Below are positions 58,056-64,000 of a DNA stretch of 64,000 bases, in pieces (position 1 is the stretch's first letter; each line of letters begins with the position of its first letter). Location: assembly GCA_002343325.1 (NCBI GenBank), contig DDSG01000180.1, positions 263 to 64,262 of the forward strand, read 5' to 3'. Under the pieces are notes generated by a model that saw only the letters and a list, made by a program, of their open reading frames with translations, did not search any database and was not told the DNA's origin. Source of the DNA: Phycisphaerales bacterium UBA2396 (GTDB taxonomy: Bacteria; Planctomycetota; Phycisphaerae; Phycisphaerales; UBA1924). The translations under genes and the position numbers were made by a program.

Positions 58056-58430
58056 TCACTTCGCCTGGTTCTGAGACGAGTACTTCGTCATCACTCGCTG
58101 CGTCGCCACGTCCAGCGGCAAGGCAACCTTGCCCGCCTCCACGTCCGCCCAGCGGAACGTCGCCATCTGCTCGTCCGCCTTTGCCTTGTACACGTTGTAC
58201 TCCTCCGCCAGCGACACATCCGTCCGCTCGCGGTAGGTCTGCGTGAACCAGTAGTTGAAGTACAGCAGCGTGATCGCCATCAGCCCCACCGTCCCGCCGA
58301 TGATCAGCACGATCGAATTGATCAGCACGCCCGGCTGGATCTTCGACCCGTGCTCCTGCTGCGGCGTGTCGTCCGGCCCGTGCTGGTGCCAGGAGTCGCC
58401 GTGGTCAGAATGGCTCTGCGATGCGCTCAT
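58056..58430 (-). CDS. Small single-TM protein between ACIII and caa3 genes
   Basis: 124 residues from ATG 58430. His-rich N-terminus (SHSDHGDSWHQHGPDD), one membrane helix (PGVLINSIVLIIGGTVGLMAITLLYF), then a soluble segment ending FRWADVEAGKVALPLDVATQRVMTKY. The W-x-D-x3-G-x3-LP-x3-A pattern resembles a segment that I recall in small membrane proteins near ACIII or caa3 genes in other phyla; that is a recollection and not a database match. It may be an accessory or assembly subunit of the supercomplex. Confidence 0.8.
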   Translation of the reverse strand: MSASQSHSDHGDSWHQHGPDDTPQQEHGSKIQPGVLINSIVLIIGGTVGLMAITLLYFNYWFTQTYRERTDVSLAEEYNVYKAKADEQMATFRWADVEAGKVALPLDVATQRVMTKYSSQNQAK

Positions 58431-58531
58431 GCGTTTCACCTGTCTCGACGACCCGGGGTCAATCCTAGGTTCGTCTCAAATACTCGAACGGATTACTGTG
58501 CCACAAGAAACCAGCCGTTGTGCCCTCGCCC

Positions 58532-59815
58532 TTAGACGTAGTTCTTGTGCTTGAGGGATTCGCCCATTCGGGGGTCATTCAGAGGAACCAGCGGGCCCGA
58601 CGCGACCTTCTTGATGAGGAAGCCGGCGAAGATGGCCACTGCACCGGCGATCGCCACGACGTCGATCCACGAGGCGGTGATCCCGGGCACCTTGTCCGCG
58701 GGCTGACCCGCGTACACCACCGGACGAACCACCCAGAACACGTCAAGAAGCTGCATGAGGATCAGCAGGCCGCAGAACGCCAACAGGAAGCGGGGGTTCC
58801 GCTTGATCGGGCGGAAGATCAAGATCAGGAAGGGGATGACGAAGTGTCCGAATGCCAGGATCGGGAAGAAGTGCTCCCAGCCATCGCGGGAGCGGGCGAG
58901 GAACCAAGCAGTCTCTTCCGGGATATTGGCGTACCAGATGAGGAAGTACTGGAAGAAGGCGATGTACGCCCAGAAGCAGGTGAACCCGAACAGGAGCTTG
59001 CCCAGATCGTGGAAGTGTTCCTCGGTGACCACGCCCTGGAGCTTCCCGCGGAGTCGAAGGGCCGCGAAGATCATGACGACGGTGGTCAGGCTCGTGAAGG
59101 CGCACCCGGCCAGGAAGTACACCGGCCACATCGTGCTGAAGAAGATGATGTCCTGGCTCATCAGCCAGTCGAAGCTCGCGAAGGCGAGGGTAAAGGCGAA
59201 GCAGATCATGCCCACGGGTGCCAAGGTGCGGATCTTGGCGGCGTAGGCCTTGTCGCCCGTCTCGTCCAGACGCTGGCTGTACCCCACGAGCAGGCGGGAG
59301 AGCGCGAGCCACACGGCGGCATAGACCACCGCGAAGACCACAAACCGCGGAATGTTGAGGTACGGGCTCTTCTTGCCGAGCAGGTAGTTCTCGGCCGGGT
59401 TCTCGCCCATCCAGCGGAACATGACGCCCTTGTTGATGACCTCAACAGCGAGCACCACGCCGACCATCACGATCGGGATCCAGATGAGCGAGGCGATGTT
59501 CTCGAACTGGCGGCGGATCGTCGCGGTCCACCCCGCGTTGACCAGCGAGAAGATCAGCAGGAAGAAGATCGCGCCCATGCAGCAGGCCAGCACGCTCATC
59601 GCGCCGACATGGAAGCTCGCCAGGGGGTGGCCGAGCGACACGCCGGGCATGATCAGTGGGCTGGCGAAGGCGAGCCCCGTGCAGACCGCGCCAACACCGA
59701 TGAGCCCGTTGCCCACGCCCGAGCCGGAACCGGCGGGCAGGGTGATGTTCTCGGGACGCATCGAGGCGAACTTCTCGGCCCAGGGAGAACGATTCTCTGC
59801 GGTCACCTGACTCAT
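58532..59815 (-). CDS. actF: Alternative complex III subunit ActF (NrfD-like, quinol:cytochrome c oxidoreductase)
   Basis: 427 residues, ten hydrophobic helices of the NrfD/PsrC type (NGLIGVGAVCTGLAFASPLIM; FDWLMSQDIIFFSTMWPVYFLAGCAF; FGFTCFWAYIAFFQYFLIWYANIPEETAWF; ILAFGHFVIPFLILIFRPIKRN). Motif order and C-terminal LLILMQLLDVFWVV fit ActF. The ATG at 59815 overlaps the actE stop by 4 bases (ATGA), which fixes the start; the upstream extension in the frame belongs to another gene. It forms part of the membrane quinol-oxidising core. Confidence 0.94.
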   Translation of the reverse strand: MSQVTAENRSPWAEKFASMRPENITLPAGSGSGVGNGLIGVGAVCTGLAFASPLIMPGVSLGHPLASFHVGAMSVLACCMGAIFFLLIFSLVNAGWTATIRRQFENIASLIWIPIVMVGVVLAVEVINKGVMFRWMGENPAENYLLGKKSPYLNIPRFVVFAVVYAAVWLALSRLLVGYSQRLDETGDKAYAAKIRTLAPVGMICFAFTLAFASFDWLMSQDIIFFSTMWPVYFLAGCAFTSLTTVVMIFAALRLRGKLQGVVTEEHFHDLGKLLFGFTCFWAYIAFFQYFLIWYANIPEETAWFLARSRDGWEHFFPILAFGHFVIPFLILIFRPIKRNPRFLLAFCGLLILMQLLDVFWVVRPVVYAGQPADKVPGITASWIDVVAIAGAVAIFAGFLIKKVASGPLVPLNDPRMGESLKHKNYV

Positions 59816-60699
59816 GGCGTGCCTCCCTGGTTCTGACCGGCCTTCTTGGCTTCTTCGAGCTTGCGTGCCTCTTCCGCGGCCTTGGCCTTGGCGGCCTGCA
59901 GCTCGGCCCGCTGGGTGTTCATCGCCTGCACCTTGTCGGCCGGGATGTCCGCCGGCGTCCCGTTCTTGGCTTCCTGCAGCACACGCAGCCACGCCACCAC
60001 CGCCCAGGCGTCCACCGCGTCGAGCGCATGGGCGTAGCCGGGCATCTTCTGGGCCTTTGTGCCGTCGTAGAACCCCTGCCTCGCGACGTAGAACAGGTAC
60101 CCGTCCTTGCCCTTGAGGTTTGTGGGATCCTGGTACTGCGTTTCGAGCAGGTTGCGGGCGCCGCCGACCCATCCCGTCGGGCGGTTGGGGTCGCCGACCA
60201 TCCCCTTGCCGTCGCCTTCGTAACCGTGGCACGCGGCGCAGTAGATGTTGAAGCGTTCCTGCCCGCGGGCGAGCAGTTCGGGCGAGAGATCGAGGGGGAT
60301 GCGATCGACCACGTTGGCAAAGACCTTGCCCGTCGTGTCGTACTTGATGGAGCCGTCGTCGAGGCGGGCGGGGAGCGCACCCTCGTAGAACTCCCAGCTC
60401 GACTTGAGCAGGTTCGACCGCTGAGCGATGAACGGGTAGGCCCACTCGGGCTTGGTGATCAGCACGTCGCGGTCCATGTTCTGACGCGAGAAGGCGACCG
60501 TGCCCGGCACGGGCAGCCGCATCGAACGCCCGTCGGCGAAGAACTCGGCCTTCGTCTGGGGCTTGAACTTCGGGCTGTCGTCCATGTCGGGGAGGAACTG
60601 GCGCGGCGGCTTGTCGCTGCGGTCGCCGTGGCATCCCGCCAGACAGGCCGCGGCGGCGAGCACCGGAGCGGCAAACAGAATCGAGTATTGAGTGTTCAT
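59812..60699 (-). CDS. actE: Alternative complex III subunit ActE (cytochrome c lipoprotein)
   Basis: 295 residues from ATG 60699. Lipoprotein signal (LFAAPVLAAAACLAGC), then a conserved ActE part (PPRQFLPDMDDSPKFKPQT; LPVPGTVAF) and a cytochrome c domain with FNIYCAACHGYEGDGKG (heme c, CAACH) and a distal-Met region at KMPGYAHAL. The last 50 residues are a helical Ala/Lys/Glu-rich tail (AAKAKAAEEARKLEEAKKAG). It passes electrons from the ACIII core to the oxidase. It overlaps actF by 4 bases. Confidence 0.95.
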   Translation of the reverse strand: MNTQYSILFAAPVLAAAACLAGCHGDRSDKPPRQFLPDMDDSPKFKPQTKAEFFADGRSMRLPVPGTVAFSRQNMDRDVLITKPEWAYPFIAQRSNLLKSSWEFYEGALPARLDDGSIKYDTTGKVFANVVDRIPLDLSPELLARGQERFNIYCAACHGYEGDGKGMVGDPNRPTGWVGGARNLLETQYQDPTNLKGKDGYLFYVARQGFYDGTKAQKMPGYAHALDAVDAWAVVAWLRVLQEAKNGTPADIPADKVQAMNTQRAELQAAKAKAAEEARKLEEAKKAGQNQGGTP

Positions 60700-60730
60700 C
60701 GTGTGGGGCTCACGCGAGACAGAGTTCCGA

Positions 60731-61315
60731 TTACTGGTCCTCGACGAGATCGATGTGCGTCCCGCCGAGCGATTCGAGGAGCGTGCGGGTGGCCTTGTGG
60801 TCAAACTTGGGGTCGGCCGCCTCGACGCAGATGACGAACCGGTCGTCGCTCACGCGAAGGAAGCGTTCCTTGCTCAGCAGCGGGTGGTGGTGCCTGGGGA
60901 GCCCGTTGAGGGCGAGCATCCCGATGAGCGTCGCGAACGCCGCGAACAACACGCCCAGCTCGAACATGATGGGCACGAACGACTCCCACCCGCCAGCCCC
61001 GCCGAACTCGCCGTAAGGCTTGCCCTGCGTGACGAGCTTGTACCCGATGTTGGAGCCGTACCACTGCAGGAGATATCCGGCGACCACGCCGACGCACGCC
61101 GCCGACCCGACGATCAGCGGCAGGCGGGTTCGGCGGATGCCCATCGCCTCGTCGATCCCGTGGATCGGGAAGGGGGCGTATACGTCCCAGTGGGTGAACC
61201 CCTGGTCGCGGAGCTTCTCCGCCGCGTGGTAGATCGCCGCGGGCGTCGCGAACTCGGCCATGATCCCGTAGATCGGCTCACCCTTCTCGTTCACAAACTG
61301 CTTGACCGTCGTCAT
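60731..61315 (-). CDS. actD: Alternative complex III subunit ActD (DUF3341)
   Basis: 194 residues of DUF3341 type: IYGIMAEFATPAAIYHAAEKLRDQGFTHWDVYAPFPIHGIDEAMGIRRTRLP, two membrane helices (LIVGSAACVGVVAGYLLQWYGS; FVPIMFELGVLFAAFATLIGMLALNGLPRHHHPLL) and a C-terminal DDRFVICVEAAD segment. It has no cofactor ligands and is regarded as a structural subunit anchoring the complex. It starts 3 bases after the actC stop codon. Confidence 0.95.
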   Translation of the reverse strand: MTTVKQFVNEKGEPIYGIMAEFATPAAIYHAAEKLRDQGFTHWDVYAPFPIHGIDEAMGIRRTRLPLIVGSAACVGVVAGYLLQWYGSNIGYKLVTQGKPYGEFGGAGGWESFVPIMFELGVLFAAFATLIGMLALNGLPRHHHPLLSKERFLRVSDDRFVICVEAADPKFDHKATRTLLESLGGTHIDLVEDQ

Positions 61316-61318
61316 GGG

Positions 61319-62938
61319 TTAGTGCCCCTTCCCGTGGTGGTCATGGCCCTGACCATGGTGATCGTCGTGGTGGTCGTCGTGATGCCCGTGCGGGTCGGCC
61401 TGAGGCAGAACAGCCTTGAGCTCGGAGATCGCGAAGACCGGGATCACCCGCAGGAACAGCAGGAACAGCGTCAGGAAGATCCCGAACGTGCCGGCGAAGG
61501 TCATGATGTCGACGAACGTGGGGTGGAACATGTGCCACTCGCCGGGCAGCCACGCCCGGTGAAGGCTCGTCACGATGATCACGAACCGCTCGAACCACAT
61601 CCCGATGGTCACGAACGTCGCGACGATGAAGATCACCACCGGGCTCTGACGGGCGAACTTCATCCAGAAGACCTGCGGGCTGATCACGTTGCACCCGATC
61701 ATCGCCCAGTACGCCCACCAGTACGGCGCGTAGCGTCCGTCCTCCGCGGCGAAGAACGGCGGCATCACGCGGTTGTACAGGAACACGTCCTTCTCGAACG
61801 GGTTGCCCGAATACCAGGCGATGAAGAACTCCATCGCGTACGCGAACCCGACCATCATGCCCGTCAGCAGCAGGATCTTCGCCATGTTCTCCAGGTGGCG
61901 GAGTGTGACGAAGTCCTTCATGTTCGGATACAGCTCGCGGCACGGGATCAGCAGCAGCAGCACCATCGCGAACCCGCCGAAGATCGCGCCCGCGACGAAG
62001 TAAGGCGGGAAGATCGTCGTGTGCCAGCCCGGGAGCTGGCTCGTCGCGAAGTCCGTCGACACGATCGAGTGCACCGAGAGCACCAGCGGGGTGCTCATGC
62101 CGGCCAGGAGCAGGTACGCCGCCTCGTAGCGGTGCCAGTGCCGGCTGCTGAACCGCCACCCCAGAGAAAGGAACCCATAGATGTACGCCCGCAACGCGTC
62201 CACCCGCACGGGGAGGAACGGAGCGATCGTGTTCGTGGACTGGCCGGAACGCAGACGCAGCGTCGCGCGGTCTCGCAGCGTTGCCAGGTCCGGCACCATG
62301 CCCATGTACCAGAAGAGTGCCGACACCGTGCCGTACGTCGACACGGCGAACAAGTCCCACAGCAGCGGGCTGCGGAAGTTGGGCCAGATGGCGTTGGAGT
62401 TGGGGATCGGGAACATCATCCACGCCATCCACGCGCGACCAACGTGGATGCCCGGGTACGTCGCCGCGCAGATCACGGCGAAGATCGTCATCGCTTCCGC
62501 GGCACGGTTCACCGCCGTGCGCCACTTCTGCTTGAAGAGGCACAGAATGGCCGAGATCAGCGTGCCGGCGTGGCCGATACCGATCCAGAACACGAAGTTG
62601 GTGATGTCCCACGCCCAGTCGACCTGGTTCGTCTGACCCCACACACCCACGCCCGTGATGATGAGGTACAGGATCATCAGGGTGCCGAACGCCGCCAGAG
62701 CGTTCGCCATCCCGAAGACCGGCAGCCACCACCGACCCGGCGGGTTCTCGGTGTACCCGCAGATGATGTCCGTCACTTCCTTGAAGGAACGGTTGTTGAG
62801 CACGAGCGGCGGGCGCACATCGATGTCGTCGATGAGCGTCCCGTCGCCCGAGCCGGGCGGGATGGGCGTCGGACGTCCGGCGGCGTCGATGCCGGCGAGA
62901 CGGCGGGCCATGCTTTCGTCGGGCTGGAAGCTGGTCAT
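61319..62938 (-). CDS. actC: Alternative complex III subunit ActC (NrfD-like quinone-binding)
   Basis: 539 residues. N-terminal ActC signature PPLVLNNRSFKEVTDIICGYTENPPGRWW, ten hydrophobic segments of the NrfD fold (FWIGIGHAGTLISAILCLFKQKWRTAVNRAAEAM, conserved in ActC; YEAAYLLLAGMSTPLVLSVHSIVSTDF), and a His-rich C-terminus (DPHGHHDDHHDDHHGQGHDHHGKGH). The central region carries an Asp/Arg-rich insertion (PDLATLRDRATLRLRSGQS) not obvious in better-known homologues. It binds menaquinol with ActF. It overlaps actB by 4 bases (ATGA). Confidence 0.95.
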   Translation of the reverse strand: MTSFQPDESMARRLAGIDAAGRPTPIPPGSGDGTLIDDIDVRPPLVLNNRSFKEVTDIICGYTENPPGRWWLPVFGMANALAAFGTLMILYLIITGVGVWGQTNQVDWAWDITNFVFWIGIGHAGTLISAILCLFKQKWRTAVNRAAEAMTIFAVICAATYPGIHVGRAWMAWMMFPIPNSNAIWPNFRSPLLWDLFAVSTYGTVSALFWYMGMVPDLATLRDRATLRLRSGQSTNTIAPFLPVRVDALRAYIYGFLSLGWRFSSRHWHRYEAAYLLLAGMSTPLVLSVHSIVSTDFATSQLPGWHTTIFPPYFVAGAIFGGFAMVLLLLIPCRELYPNMKDFVTLRHLENMAKILLLTGMMVGFAYAMEFFIAWYSGNPFEKDVFLYNRVMPPFFAAEDGRYAPYWWAYWAMIGCNVISPQVFWMKFARQSPVVIFIVATFVTIGMWFERFVIIVTSLHRAWLPGEWHMFHPTFVDIMTFAGTFGIFLTLFLLFLRVIPVFAISELKAVLPQADPHGHHDDHHDDHHGQGHDHHGKGH

Positions 62939-64000
62939 GCGTGAACTCCGCCGAGAACCTTGAGCGTCAGTGCGTAACCCTGATCCTCGGTGCGCTTGCG
63001 TGGGTCAACGAACGCGTGCCCGGGGTCCTTCTTGGCTCCCCCCTCTGGCGCGTGCCCGTCGTCGTGATGATGGCCGAACGGGTGATCCCAGCTCTTGATC
63101 CGCGCTTCGCCCGCGGCGCCCGTCCGGGCGAGCAGCGCCCGGTTGGGGTTGCGAACACGAAGCATGTGGCTGGTGCGCGGGCGGGTGTTGAGGTACCCCA
63201 GCAGCAGGTACGCCCGCGGGTCCTTCCGGCTGTGATGAACGCGGCTGCCCGTGCGGCGTCCGCCGCCCACCGTCGTGTACTCCGTCGAATCGTCCAGAAT
63301 GTCCCCGAAGATGATCGAGTTGCTCGGGCACGCCTGCTGGCATGCCGTCTGGAAGAAGCCGTCCGGAATCTTGTTCCGCAGCGTGGGGTCCAGGTCCTTC
63401 TGGAGGTTGGTCTCGATCCGCGCCGCGTTGATGCGCTGCACGCAGTACGAGCACTTCTCCATCACGCCGCGGCTACGGATCGTCACGTCCGGGTTCTTCT
63501 GCAGACGCTCGATCTGATCAAGCTTCTCGCGAAGCCGCGGGGGAATGAGGTTGGGGTTGGCCGTCCCGTGAACGGTCGAGCCGCTGACGCCCGTGTTGTT
63601 TCCGGGCAGCACGCCGACGACCGACTCGACCGCATCCTTGCCGAGATAATCGCCGTTGAACTTCGTCACGCCGTAGTCGAAGTAGTTGAACCGGCGCACC
63701 TTGTACGGGCAGTTGTTGGCGCAGTACCGCGTGCCGATGCAGCGGTTGTACGCCATCGCGTTCATCCCGTCCTTTGTGTGCACCGTCGCGTTCACGGGGC
63801 ACACCGTCTCGCACGGGGCATACTCGCAGTGCACGCACGCCACCGGCTGGTGCAGGATGTCCGTGACGTCGTTCATCCGGTCGATCGACTGACCCTCGTT
63901 GTAGCCGAGGAAGTACCGATCCACGCGGATCCACGTCATCTCGCGGCCCTTGGCGGTTTCCTTCTTGCCCACCACGGGGATGTTGTTCTCCGCCTGGCAC
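62935..64000 (-). CDS. actB: Alternative complex III subunit ActB (Fe-S C-terminal part), cut by the window end
   Basis: Only about 355 C-terminal residues are inside the window. The frame continues past the right edge; ENNIPVVGKKETAKGREMTWIRVDRYF is the usual ActB junction. Four Cys clusters bind Fe-S: CVHCEYAPCETVCP, CIGTRYCANNCPYKVRRFN, EKCSYCVQRI and CQQACPSNSIIFGD, as in the NrfC/PsrB-like ferredoxin part of ActB. In the family this is fused behind a molybdopterin-oxidoreductase-like domain that has lost its cofactor, which lies outside the window. It takes part in electron transfer from quinol to the c hemes. Confidence 0.96.
   Translation of the reverse strand, partial: CQAENNIPVVGKKETAKGREMTWIRVDRYFLGYNEGQSIDRMNDVTDILHQPVACVHCEYAPCETVCPVNATVHTKDGMNAMAYNRCIGTRYCANNCPYKVRRFNYFDYGVTKFNGDYLGKDAVESVVGVLPGNNTGVSGSTVHGTANPNLIPPRLREKLDQIERLQKNPDVTIRSRGVMEKCSYCVQRINAARIETNLQKDLDPTLRNKIPDGFFQTACQQACPSNSIIFGDILDDSTEYTTVGGGRRTGSRVHHSRKDPRAYLLLGYLNTRPRTSHMLRVRNPNRALLARTGAAGEARIKSWDHPFGHHHDDGHAPEGGAKKDPGHAFVDPRKRTEDQGYALTLKVLGGVHA

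Noticed and set aside
60692..62944. 750-codon plus-strand open frame opposite actC/actD
   Set aside because: Mirror of recognised ACIII genes; composition is not protein-like.
1..64000. tRNA, rRNA, CRISPR, insertion sequence or prophage genes
   Set aside because: Looked for conserved RNA elements, regular repeat-spacer arrays, transposase motifs and terminal repeats; none was seen by eye. A covariance-model scan could still find a small RNA.

Overview
The window is high-GC bacterial chromosome, most likely from a planctomycete of the class Phycisphaerae. The evidence is the combination of a secreted protein ending in a DFDGDGFVDFFDF-type dockerin pair with a terminal Gly-Cys, an alternative complex III (ACIII) operon fused to a caa3 oxidase operon, a full DAP-type peptidoglycan set, and many short lipoproteins and secreted beta-propeller proteins. 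No rRNA, tRNA, CRISPR array, insertion sequence or phage gene was seen. Both window ends cut through genes, and the left end is a G/C homopolymer stretch that looks like a poor contig edge.

Layout. 1-718: frameshifted, left-truncated FG-GAP-type secreted protein. 1.1-5.9 kb: fumC, a small hypothetical, a Tat-exported NHL-type propeller and sucC. 5.9-11.5 kb (minus): queA-murE-murF-mraY. 12-13 kb: lipoprotein amidase. 13.2-17.6 kb (minus): deoC with two aldehyde dehydrogenases (one without its catalytic half), an alpha/beta hydrolase, and an RseP-like protease with four PDZ-like motifs. 19.8-22 kb: thiol/disulfide-related group (redoxin, DsbD N-domain-like protein, rhodanese-like lipoprotein). 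22-26.6 kb: racemase-like protein, hscB, two CNNM/CBS membrane proteins, ilvE. 26.7-28.8 kb: an unusually short pheT. 29-31.4 kb: secreted Cys-rich repeat protein with dockerin and a strong terminator. 31.5-36 kb: hypotheticals, fabI, nadC, birA. 36-42.9 kb (minus): HIT protein, dxs, ispA, ptsN, zincin-like peptidase, purN, STAS protein, thioesterase. 42.9-51.4 kb (plus): DinB protein, thioredoxin-fold protein, trmL, small lipoprotein, degenerate amidase, Ser/Thr kinase plus metallophosphoesterase, GH31 glycosidase.

51.4-64 kb (minus) is one respiratory operon, transcribed right to left: actB (cut by the window end), actC, actD, actE, actF, a small membrane protein, SCO copper chaperone, coxB (caa3 type with its own c-heme), coxA (A2-type YSHPVVY signature), coxC, a C-terminally extended subunit IV-like protein and a two-TM unknown. 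It would take electrons from menaquinol through ACIII to oxygen. The three unusual small or extended proteins in it are the best candidates for undescribed subunits or assembly factors.

A window-wide pattern is that 14 genes on both strands have a TANNNT hexamer ending 5-10 bases before the ATG, usually without a Shine-Dalgarno sequence. Genes inside operons more often carry AGGAG-type sites. This suggests leaderless transcription at many transcription-unit starts.
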